From positions 1 to 7,902 of the forward strand of contig DCHL01000150.1 of the NCBI GenBank assembly GCA_002317595.1: a stretch of 7,902 nucleotides of DNA, written 5' to 3'. Below, one piece after another: positions 1 through 5,506 of this stretch. This DNA is from Lachnospiraceae bacterium UBA1753. GTDB lineage: Bacteria; Bacillota; Clostridia; Lachnospirales; Lachnospiraceae. A program made the translations under genes and the position numbers. Within the stretch, counting starts at the first letter, position 1, and every line of letters starts with the position of its first letter. The notes beneath the pieces were generated by a model that saw nothing but the letters and a program-made list of their open reading frames with translations, had not been told where the DNA came from and did no database searches.

Positions 1-2
1 AT

Positions 3-101
3 ATTAACACAGGCCCGGGAAAATTCACAAAAGCGAAGGAATTCCTAGAAAACTATAGCCTGCTTGAATCGTGCCAGCAGGCTTTGTCTTATGACAGATA
101 A
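3..101 (+). CDS. Possible C-terminal tail of a convergent gene (partial)
   Basis: A plus-strand frame is open from the window edge and closes with TAA at 99-101, giving 32 residues that end in CQQALSYDR. It would be the tail of a gene convergent with the rloB-like gene, overlapping its 3' end by 13 bases. The residue mix (charged and amphipathic, FTKAKEFLENYSLLES) looks protein-like, but 32 open codons can arise by chance, and the hairpin at 57-83 would lie inside the coding part. I do not recognise a family. Sequence to the left of the window is needed to decide. Confidence 0.25.
   Translation: MNTGPGKFTKAKEFLENYSLLESCQQALSYDR
57..83 (-). terminator. Hairpin just after the rloB-like gene, likely weak terminator
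   Basis: AGCCTGCT (57-64) and AGCAGGCT (76-83) form a perfect 8-bp stem with an 11-base loop. It starts five bases past the rloB-like stop codon. On the minus strand it is followed by ATAGTTTTC, a poor U-tract; on the plus strand by TTGTCTT. It could end transcription in either direction, but inefficiently. Confidence 0.5.
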
Positions 102-760
102 GGTTTCAATTTTCTAACGAGTTCATATACTTTGGTTCCAGGAGCAGAAGCTGATGGAAGTTTTCGTTTATTGATTCTGTCAAGTCTTTCTGCGTTTGCA
201 ATAGCTGCATCCATGTAAGGTAAGAGTATCTTATACATATCTGTACGATTCTTTTCATATTTACCATAGCCAAGAGAGGTAAGAATCTCTGATAGTTTTG
301 GCCAGTAAGACGTCCTATGGATATCTGATTGCATGAAACTGAAATGCAATAGGAACCATAATTCGATACATTGATTTGACCATATGGCGTGGTAAGTGGT
401 TTCGCCGGTTGATTCCAATACGCAAAGTTCTGCGGTTTTATCGATGTGGTCTGAGGGGAAATCATCAGTATCATATACAACCCAAACATGCTTATATCCA
501 TTAGCAGAAGATGTCACCATGTTCTTTGCCTTTTGAAAAAGGCTTAGAGTGTTATCTCCGGCGCCGTGAACACCCAGCTGAATGCGGTCAGAGTAGGTAC
601 TGTTGATGATTTCCTTCATAGCTCCAAAGTAGGCCGGTTCAGTGTCTGTTCCTTCAGTTATGATGAGGTGATATTCTGGCTGGATTTTCTTAGGCCTGTC
701 GCGTCTGGCTTTCATCCAGTTTTTATCAAGATCACTTTTCTTAGGTGGTTTTAGACTCAT
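89..760 (-). CDS. rloB: RloB/AbiLii-like protein with TOPRIM-like acidic motifs
   Basis: This 223-residue protein has the layout of the RloB family (AbiLii in the lactococcal AbiL phage-defence system). Visible motifs are IITEGTDTEPAYF at about 33-45 (conserved E36, T40, E41), VWVVYDTDDF at 92-101 (D97, D99, D100), the family block SNQCIELWFLLHF at 128-140, and PGTKVYELV near 208-216. A glutamate followed downstream by a DxD after a hydrophobic strand resembles the metal site of TOPRIM nucleases, so a nucleic-acid-cutting effector is the inferred role; this is not proven by the sequence. The ATG at 758-760 shares one base with the ATPase stop codon (TGATG). Its ribosome site GGGAGG (770-775) lies inside the last ATPase codons, so translation is probably coupled. 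It looks full length and intact, with lower GC than the folate genes. Confidence 0.9.
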   Translation of the reverse strand: MSLKPPKKSDLDKNWMKARRDRPKKIQPEYHLIITEGTDTEPAYFGAMKEIINSTYSDRIQLGVHGAGDNTLSLFQKAKNMVTSSANGYKHVWVVYDTDDFPSDHIDKTAELCVLESTGETTYHAIWSNQCIELWFLLHFSFMQSDIHRTSYWPKLSEILTSLGYGKYEKNRTDMYKILLPYMDAAIANAERLDRINKRKLPSASAPGTKVYELVRKLKPYLS

Positions 761-1962
761 CAGAATCCGCCTCCCAACATACCTCTGAGATATGGATCTG
801 CTCCGTAGCGTCCTTCCAGATACTGCTTATCAAAAGCTGCTGTGTTCTTGATTCTTTCATTATCCTCACCACGAATTTCATGAAGAGAATAGATTTCGCT
901 CTCGTGCTCATCATTTTCTGCTGCAAACCAGATTTCATCACGGCGGAATACCGTGTTCTTTAAGGTGAACATATCATGAGAGGTGAAAAGCAGCTGTGCA
1001 CCATACTTATTTATTTCCTTATTCTTGAATAATAAAATAACATACTTAAGAAGCTTCGGATGAAGTTTTGCATCCAATTCATCAATGATGACCAAGCGTC
1101 CTTCACGAAGTGCAAGCAGGATAACAGGAAGAGCTGCAATAAGCTTTCTGGTACCATCTGATTCATCAGAAAATGGTAGTTCATATTCTGACGACCCAAC
1201 GCTTCGCTTCGTAAAGAGCTGCTTGCTCTCTTCATCGTAGCGGTAGTCTGTAATATCTATATCCATATCATTTAATGCACAGATGAGCTGAGCCTTGTAT
1301 GGTGCATCCTTGGCAAGCATAATCTGATGCTCGACCATTGGATTGGCATAGCTGCGGATAATACAATTCTCAAACCAAGTCACGACTTCGCTGATAACCG
1401 GAATGTCATAGTTTATGGCAAGGAAAGAGAGATATGGCATCTTTGGATTTACACTGGTATTGATGCTCTTCTTATTTACGGACGGCCCCAGCGTTATGCC
1501 GTCTGTCTCTCGTTCGAAGATAGTTGCAGACTTCTTGCCAGTAACCTGCTTACGGTAAAGGGACTCTGAGATTACCTCATCACTCCTGAGCGCGATATAA
1601 TAGCAGTATTCGCTCTTTGCAATTCTAAAGAACATACGGAACTCTGTAGGTTCAGTTGCCGAGGTCTGATCGAACAGAAACGGAACTGCATCAATCTTCT
1701 GCTGAAGGATGAGATTCTGGCGGTTCTTTCCAAGTTCGTTTACTGGCTTTACAATAGTTGAAATAACACATGATAGAGCCTGTAGCAGGTTGGTCTTACC
1801 ACCTCCATTCGGTCCATATATAACACTCACAGGTATAAGGTCGGCTGCCTTTTCCTCAGAAATTAATGTTTCTCTGAATTCAGGAAGCGTGGCGGCCTGA
1901 AAGTCTATTGTTGTTTCTCCTCTATAAGACTTAAAATTCTGAAATGAAAACTGGCATAACAT
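760..1962 (-). CDS. rloA: RloA/AbiLi-like AAA (ABC-type) ATPase, defence partner of RloB
   Basis: This 400-residue ATPase belongs to the AAA15/21, SMC/OLD-like group found beside RloB, DUF4435 or TOPRIM effectors. The N-terminus (LCQFSFQNFKSYRGETTIDF) is the typical first strands of the fold. Walker A is GPNGGGKTN at 50-58, an ABC-signature-like SDESDGTRKL lies at 265-274, Walker B with D-loop is VIIDELDAKLHP at 291-302 (D294, E295), and the H-switch is LLFTSHD at 324-330 (H329). All ATPase residues are present. The tail YLEGRYGADPYLRG is typical of these defence ATPases. It likely senses infection or holds the effector inactive until triggered, by analogy with AbiL and PARIS; this is inference. 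The ATG at 1960-1962 has an excellent ribosome site, AGGAAAGGAG (1973-1982), and a promoter 40 bases upstream. It heads a two-gene unit. Confidence 0.9.
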   Translation of the reverse strand: MLCQFSFQNFKSYRGETTIDFQAATLPEFRETLISEEKAADLIPVSVIYGPNGGGKTNLLQALSCVISTIVKPVNELGKNRQNLILQQKIDAVPFLFDQTSATEPTEFRMFFRIAKSEYCYYIALRSDEVISESLYRKQVTGKKSATIFERETDGITLGPSVNKKSINTSVNPKMPYLSFLAINYDIPVISEVVTWFENCIIRSYANPMVEHQIMLAKDAPYKAQLICALNDMDIDITDYRYDEESKQLFTKRSVGSSEYELPFSDESDGTRKLIAALPVILLALREGRLVIIDELDAKLHPKLLKYVILLFKNKEINKYGAQLLFTSHDMFTLKNTVFRRDEIWFAAENDEHESEIYSLHEIRGEDNERIKNTAAFDKQYLEGRYGADPYLRGMLGGGF

Positions 1963-1980
1963 AATTTGTAGTCTCCTTTC

Positions 1981-2005
1981 CTAAGGGTATTAACTAAGGG
2001 TATTA
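1981..2005. repeat. Tandem 12/13-base repeat at the rloA promoter
   Basis: CTAAGGGTATTA occurs at 1981-1992 and again at 1994-2005, a perfect 12-base match with a 13-base period. The distal copy overlaps the -10 element and the proximal copy lies at or after the expected transcription start, touching the ribosome site. This placement fits a two-site repressor operator, but no regulator is encoded in the window. Confidence 0.75.
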
Positions 2006-2031
2006 TATGATGAACAAACGAAGAAATGCAA
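2002..2031 (-). promoter_or_regulatory. Probable promoter of rloA-rloB
   Basis: On the minus strand there is a perfect TATAAT (-10) at 2002-2007 and TTGCAT (-35-like, 3 of 6 matches) at 2026-2031, separated by 18 bases in AT-rich DNA. Transcription would start near 1995, leaving a leader of about 33 bases containing AGGAAAGGAG. The weak -35 is compatible with a regulated or low-level promoter. Confidence 0.6.
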
Positions 2032-2103
2032 TGTTTATATTTGATTTAAGAAAAAAAACTGCTGATTATCGATATAAAACGAAATATCATCTTGTTCTGT
2101 GAT

Positions 2104-2159
2104 GAATTGGTGCTTAGTGCTTGGGGCTTGGGGCTGATCGGGGCTGAATGCTGAATTGG
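2104..2159. repeat. Degenerate heptamer repeat block A
   Basis: Read on the plus strand, eight consecutive 7-base units run without a break: GAATTGG, TGCTTAG, TGCTTGG, GGCTTGG, GGCTGAT, CGGGGCT, GAATGCT, GAATTGG. The first and last are identical and the middle ones share GCTTGG or GGGGCTGA cores. The region is non-coding, between the small membrane protein gene and the rloA promoter. Its 3' end can pair with block B in minus-strand RNA. Confidence 0.55.
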
Positions 2160-2202
2160 AATCCCTGGCTTCACCTTCATCATTCACCTTCAACATTCAA
2201 CC
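2142..2202 (-). other. Potential long RNA stem joining the two repeat blocks
   Basis: In minus-strand RNA, the segment complementary to 2189-2202 (GGTTGAATGTTGAA) can pair along all 14 bases with that from 2142-2155 (TTCAGCATTCAGCC). Twelve pairs are Watson-Crick and two are G-U, with a 33-base loop. In plus-strand RNA the two G-U pairs become C-A mismatches, so the fold favours minus-strand RNA, the 3' region of the small membrane protein gene. The poor U-tract argues against a classical terminator. Confidence 0.4.
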
Positions 2203-2209
2203 TTCAAAA
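2170..2209. repeat. Degenerate 6-7-base repeat block B (TTCAACN type)
   Basis: Read on the plus strand: TTCACC, TTCATCA, TTCACC, TTCAACA, TTCAACC, TTCAAAA. On the minus strand this is a TTGAAGG/TTGAATG-type repeat beginning exactly at the TGA stop of the small membrane protein gene and continuing into its 3' flank. The block is inverted in sense relative to block A. It looks like a simple-sequence or heptad repeat, not coding DNA. Confidence 0.6.
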
Positions 2210-2359
2210 TATCAAGACTATCCAACTAACAATAACCATCACCCCCGCTACCATAATGACATACCCAGGTTTCCCCCAGGGGCATTTCTTTTTTGCAATA
2301 AGGAAAATCAGATTATACAGTGCCAAAATCAAAATAATAATCTGTACTGTTAATGTCAT
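2204..2359 (-). CDS. Small two-helix membrane protein, function unknown
   Basis: This 51-residue protein starts MTLTVQIIILILALYNLIFL. Two hydrophobic segments (about 3-22 and 33-51) are separated by a short basic turn, KKKCPWGKPG at 23-32, so a membrane hairpin is expected. The frame could extend upstream to a 65-residue version, but the ATG at 2357-2359 is preceded by a strong ribosome site, GGAGAGGTGA, at the right distance, and the upstream codons overlap the hairpin at 2383-2411. Together, the ribosome site and the hydrophobic pattern make a real gene likely. It follows the amidase gene by about 65 bases on the same strand and may be expressed by readthrough. I recognise no family. A single cysteine lies in the loop. 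Confidence 0.65.
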   Translation of the reverse strand: MTLTVQIIILILALYNLIFLIAKKKCPWGKPGYVIMVAGVMVIVSWIVLIF

Positions 2360-2382
2360 AATAATCACCTCTCCAAAATGCA

Positions 2383-2411
2383 AACTGCCGCACCAAAACA
2401 ATGCGGCAGTT
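2383..2411 (-). terminator. Hairpin after the amidase gene, partial terminator of the folate operon
   Basis: AACTGCCGCA (2383-2392) and TGCGGCAGTT (2402-2411) form a perfect 10-bp, GC-rich stem with a 9-base loop, beginning 12 bases past the amidase stop. On the minus strand it is followed by TGCATTTTGG, an interrupted T-run, so termination is probably incomplete. The ribosome site of the small membrane protein gene follows 8 bases later, so the hairpin could also set its level or protect the upstream mRNA. Confidence 0.6.
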
Positions 2412-2423
2412 CTCTAAAATTCT

Positions 2424-3752
2424 CTATCTCGAAAAATACTTATCTATTCCATCAGCCATTCCTGTGGCCATCTTGGTCTGGTAATCCTCCGTGGCCATGA
2501 GGGCATCCTCATTGGGATTGGTCATATAGCCCATCTCAATGATTGTCACCGGAACCTGACACCAGTTGATACCGCTCATGGTATCTGTCTCCCACACGTA
2601 CTCCTTCTTACAGCCAGTTGCCGCTACAAAGGAATTCAGCACACAGTCAGACAGTGCGCGGCTCTGGGAATATATCTGCGAGCAGTACGGGTTCGAGGGT
2701 GTAGGACAGATAGTCATTGCCCCGTTAGCACTTGAGCTGTTCGAACCATTTGCGTGGATTCTGATAAAAGCACCGGCACCAGCATTGTTGGCAACCTGGG
2801 CCCTCTCCGCATTACTGATATTCACATCATTTAATTCCCTGACCATAATAACAGAATAGCCACGGCTCTGAAGTATCCCCTTCAGTTTTTGGGCAACCGC
2901 AAGAGTAAGCTGATACTCAGCAAGTCCAGATGCCACTCCGGAGGTTCCACCTGCAACCTTAGCCTTCATTTCAGAGGCCCCGGGACCGACTGGCTCCTTC
3001 TGGCTGTTTCCCTTGCCCTGATGACCTGCATCTATGACAACAAGACGCGAATTGGAAGGTGCCTGGGTTTTAGCCGAAGTATCCGAGGTCTCCCCACTCT
3101 GGGAATCCGCACCAGCCTGATTGCCGGCGCCATCCTGTGCATCTGCCTGCTCTCCTTCAGTCTGAGACTCTGCACCTGATGCAAGTTCCTCAAGAGCTGT
3201 CTTATACCCTTCGGCCTCCTTGTCAGTAGCCGCACGAACATAATCAAGACTCACGTATCCGGACACTTTTTTCCCTTCGTCAAGCACCTCAACCTTGGCA
3301 AAGCCATTCTCGTCCTTGCTTCGCATCATAACGGTACCCATAGAAAACATATCTACAACAGCACAGTCTGTATTTGGTTCACTTCTCAATTTTACATTTG
3401 TACCAGTAATTGCAATATACTCACCCAGCTCCGTCTCAGAAGCAGATGCGTCAGCTGCATCACCTGCATCTACATCTGCCAGGGAATCCCCACCATCAGT
3501 TCCGGCATTTTCAACGCTTTCAGAATTATCAGTATCCACATTCACCTGAGCATCACCATCAGATCCATTATCCAGTCCAGCGGCATCTGCCGAATCAGAA
3601 TTATCATCCTTAATTATGATTCTCGGCTCCTCCTGCTCAATTTCTGTATTTGAGGGTTCCTTATTCTCCTCTGCCTTCTTCCCACATCCGGCAGATGCAA
3701 TAACAACGGCACCAACTATCAGTGCAAAAAATATTTTTCTAAACTTCATCAT
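2424..3752 (-). CDS. N-acetylmuramoyl-L-alanine amidase lipoprotein with SH3 domain
   Basis: This predicted surface lipoprotein (442 residues) cleaves the bond between N-acetylmuramic acid and L-alanine in peptidoglycan. A basic, hydrophobic signal ends in IASAGC with C23 as the lipid-attachment cysteine. An Asp/Ser-rich acidic linker (about 29-110), an SH3_3 bacterial domain (about 111-174, VKLRSEPN to GYVSLDYV) and a Glu/Gly/Ala/Ser/Gln-rich linker (about 175-235) precede the Amidase_3 domain. Zinc and catalytic residues are visible: H243 (IDAGHQG), E279 (GLAEYQL), H333 (IRIHANG) and E406 (TIIEMGYMTN). The ATG at 3750-3752 lies 8 bases from AAGG; an in-frame TTG at 3755 and ATG at 3749 are alternatives. 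It is the last long gene of the operon, 59 bases after folBK, and its start lies in a 28-base tandem duplication. Confidence 0.93.
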   Translation of the reverse strand: MMKFRKIFFALIVGAVVIASAGCGKKAEENKEPSNTEIEQEEPRIIIKDDNSDSADAAGLDNGSDGDAQVNVDTDNSESVENAGTDGGDSLADVDAGDAADASASETELGEYIAITGTNVKLRSEPNTDCAVVDMFSMGTVMMRSKDENGFAKVEVLDEGKKVSGYVSLDYVRAATDKEAEGYKTALEELASGAESQTEGEQADAQDGAGNQAGADSQSGETSDTSAKTQAPSNSRLVVIDAGHQGKGNSQKEPVGPGASEMKAKVAGGTSGVASGLAEYQLTLAVAQKLKGILQSRGYSVIMVRELNDVNISNAERAQVANNAGAGAFIRIHANGSNSSSANGAMTICPTPSNPYCSQIYSQSRALSDCVLNSFVAATGCKKEYVWETDTMSGINWCQVPVTIIEMGYMTNPNEDALMATEDYQTKMATGMADGIDKYFSR

Positions 3753-3799
3753 CAATAAAACCTTATCTATCCTTCATCATCAATAAAACCTTATCTATC
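3744..3799. repeat. Perfect 28-base tandem duplication over the amidase start site
   Basis: Bases 3744-3771 and 3772-3799 are identical and directly adjacent. Each copy carries, on the minus strand, GATAGATAAGG, a spacer TTTTATTG, and ATGATGAAG, so the ribosome site and start codons exist twice. The unit length is not a multiple of 3, so the upstream copy opens a different frame from the amidase. Confidence 0.95.
3763..3780 (-). CDS. Possible five-codon leader minicistron before the amidase gene
   Basis: The upstream copy of the duplicated start site reads ATG ATG AAG GAT AGA TAA (peptide MMKDR). It has the same AAGG ribosome site (3789-3792) as the amidase. Its TAA overlaps the AAGG of the amidase start region and lies 10 bases before the amidase ATG, an arrangement suited to re-initiation. 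It may be only a by-product of the duplication. Confidence 0.3.
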   Translation of the reverse strand: MMKDR

Positions 3800-3811
3800 T
3801 TTATCACTACT

Positions 3812-4639
3812 TCAGCGAGCCTTCAGTTCCCCATACAATTCCCTCACCGTCTTCCTGTAAACAGGATGCACGGCAAACGGTGCGATTTCATTAAGCGGCT
3901 CAAGGACGAACATGCGGTTTGTCATATCTGAATGCGGTATCTCAAGAGAAGGCTCAGATATTGAAATCATCTCATCATCATATAGAAGGATGTCAAGGTC
4001 CAGAGTCCTTGGACCCCAATGCACCTTGCGCTCGCGCCCTGCCTCCTGCTCAATTTCATGGCACAGCCATAACAGTTCCACGGGACTTAGCAGCGTATCC
4101 AGTTCCAATGCTCCGTTCAAAAAATCGTCCTGCTCAACTCCTCCGTAAGGCGGTGTCACAATGAGTTCTGATACCTTCATCACGCGGCATTTTTCATTCT
4201 CATCAAGCTTTGAAACAGCGCCTTTGATAAGCGCCCTGCTGTCTCCCATATTTGACCCCAGCGCAATGTATGCCTTATGCCAGCTGCGCGTCACCTGAAC
4301 GCCGACAGTATCTACAGGAAGCCCTATTGGAGCCCAGGGTTTCTTCACTGTCAGTTCGACAGACCGAAGAAGCGGCGCATAATAAGAAAGAATCGCTCCT
4401 GCAAGCTGCTCTGCAACTGATTCAATAAGCTTATATGTATTTTTTTCCATGAAAGCACAGATGAACCTGCAAACATTGCCATAATCAATTGACGCTGTCA
4501 GGTCATCACTAGAGCCAGCCTTGCTGATATCCACAAATAAGACCGCAGACACAAGAAACTTCTGTCCCAGGCTTCTCTCCTCCGCGAACACACCGTGTCG
4601 CGCGTATACTTCAAGGTCGTTAATAAAAATCTTATCCAT
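3812..4639 (-). CDS. folBK: Dihydroneopterin aldolase / HPPK fusion (FolB-FolK)
   Basis: This fusion covers two successive folate steps. FolB (about 1-117) cleaves 7,8-dihydroneopterin to 6-hydroxymethyl-dihydropterin and glycolaldehyde. FolK (about 121-275) transfers pyrophosphate from ATP to that product. FolB signs are VYARHGVFAEER at 11-22 with the conserved glutamates, and VKKPWAPIG at 98-106 with the catalytic-type lysine K100. FolK signs are ALGSNMGD at 126-133, the pterin-binding stretch YGGVEQDDFLNGALEL, and GRERKVHWGPRTLDLDIL at 201-218, where D214 and D216 match the Mg2+ ligands, followed by IPHSDMTNRMFVLEPL. The ATG at 4637-4639 has AAGGG (4649-4653) nine bases upstream. It lies 32 bases after folP; this junction is made of a repeated sequence. 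Both domains look complete, so this is a natural fusion, not an assembly artefact. Confidence 0.96.
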   Translation of the reverse strand: MDKIFINDLEVYARHGVFAEERSLGQKFLVSAVLFVDISKAGSSDDLTASIDYGNVCRFICAFMEKNTYKLIESVAEQLAGAILSYYAPLLRSVELTVKKPWAPIGLPVDTVGVQVTRSWHKAYIALGSNMGDSRALIKGAVSKLDENEKCRVMKVSELIVTPPYGGVEQDDFLNGALELDTLLSPVELLWLCHEIEQEAGRERKVHWGPRTLDLDILLYDDEMISISEPSLEIPHSDMTNRMFVLEPLNEIAPFAVHPVYRKTVRELYGELKAR

Positions 4640-4691
4640 TAATGTTGTCCCTTATTTAATACTGTCCCTAACTATTTTATACTGTCCCTAA
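4639..4691. repeat. 20-base tandem repeat at the folP/folBK junction
   Basis: On the minus strand, TTAGGGACAGTATAAAATAG (4672-4691) is followed directly by TTAGGGACAGTATTAAATAA (4652-4671), 18 of 20 bases alike. A third, poorer copy follows: plus-strand TTAATGTTGTCCCT at 4639-4652 against TTAATACTGTCCCT at 4656-4669, 12 of 14. The first unit encodes the end and stop codon of folP; the last supplies the folBK ribosome site. Confidence 0.85.
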
Positions 4692-5490
4692 TAGCCTCCA
4701 TCATTCGGATGGCCCTGTAGTTTTCCTTAACATCGTGGACCCTGACGAACATTGATCCCTGCTGGACTGCAAGCACCGATGTCACCAGTGTGCCTTCCAC
4801 TCTCTCATTTGTAGGAAGGTCGAGAGTGAGTCCAATCACCGACTTCCTTGAAGTACCAAGCAGCACCGGATATCCCGCCGGCATGATAAAATTCGGATGC
4901 GCCAGAGTCTGAAGATTCTGCTCGTAGGTTTTGCCAAATCCCACACCGGGATCGAGGATGATTTTGTCATCGGCAATCCCCGCCTCTCTGGCGAGCCTGA
5001 GCTGCTCCTCCATATCCTTGGCCACCTCCGCGGCAAAGTCCTTAAGAGGTGACACAAGCTCAGTCCTGTTATGCATAAGACAGCACACCTTGCCGCTCTC
5101 TGCAATCTCCCTGCCCAGCCTTTCATCAAAAGAGAGTCCCCACACTGAGTTGATGAGGTCAGCACCGCTCCTTACCGCTTCAGCTGCAACTGCAGACTTA
5201 TAGGTATCTATTGATACAGGAATATCAAACTCCGTCTTTATCTTCTCAACGACAGGGGCCGTGCGCTCGATTTCTTCCTCGTCGCTGACCATCTCATGAC
5301 CTGGACGCGTGGATTCCCCACCAACATCAATAATGTCAGCACCCTCACTGATCATTTTTTCCGTGTGACGAAGCGCCGCATCCAAATCATTGTGCTCCCC
5401 GCCGTCCGAAAAGGAATCCGGGGTCACATTCAGGATTCCCATGATATAGGTACGTCCCACCGTTTCAAAATTTCTGTTCCCAATTATCAT
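4672..5490 (-). CDS. folP: Dihydropteroate synthase (FolP)
   Basis: This cytoplasmic enzyme condenses 6-hydroxymethyl-dihydropterin pyrophosphate with p-aminobenzoate to dihydropteroate; it is the sulfonamide target. It has 272 residues, normal for the family, in one TIM barrel. Motifs are MGILNVTPDSFSDGG at 17-31, DVGGESTRPG at 55-64, SIDTYK at 93-98, DPGVGFGKT at 180-188, LLGTSRKS at 210-217 and VRVHDV at 249-254. The pterin-binding Asn (N114) is kept, but the residue after it is Ser in LINSVWG, where Asp is usual. The ATG at 5488-5490 follows AGGATG in the 16-base gap after the HD gene. The last six residues and the stop codon come from a tandem-repeat unit, so the tail may have been changed by a duplication. 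It lies between the HD gene and folBK. Confidence 0.97.
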   Translation of the reverse strand: MIIGNRNFETVGRTYIMGILNVTPDSFSDGGEHNDLDAALRHTEKMISEGADIIDVGGESTRPGHEMVSDEEEIERTAPVVEKIKTEFDIPVSIDTYKSAVAAEAVRSGADLINSVWGLSFDERLGREIAESGKVCCLMHNRTELVSPLKDFAAEVAKDMEEQLRLAREAGIADDKIILDPGVGFGKTYEQNLQTLAHPNFIMPAGYPVLLGTSRKSVIGLTLDLPTNERVEGTLVTSVLAVQQGSMFVRVHDVKENYRAIRMMEAIRDSIK

Positions 5491-5506
5491 AATCTGTTCA
5501 TCCTAT

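Noticed and set aside
2122..2143. Three GGGG runs on the plus strand that might form a G-quadruplex
   Set aside because: Only three runs of four are present; the nearest further G pairs are 12 or more bases away, so a stable three- or four-layer quadruplex is not supported. The runs are explained by the heptad repeats.
2104..2209. CRISPR-like array
   Set aside because: Units are 6-7 bases and contiguous, without spacers or 24-37-base repeats, and no cas gene is present.
2360..2401. Longer 65-residue version of the small membrane protein
   Set aside because: The extra 14 residues would be encoded by the hairpin loop and one of its arms plus the ribosome site itself, and its start lacks a ribosome site.
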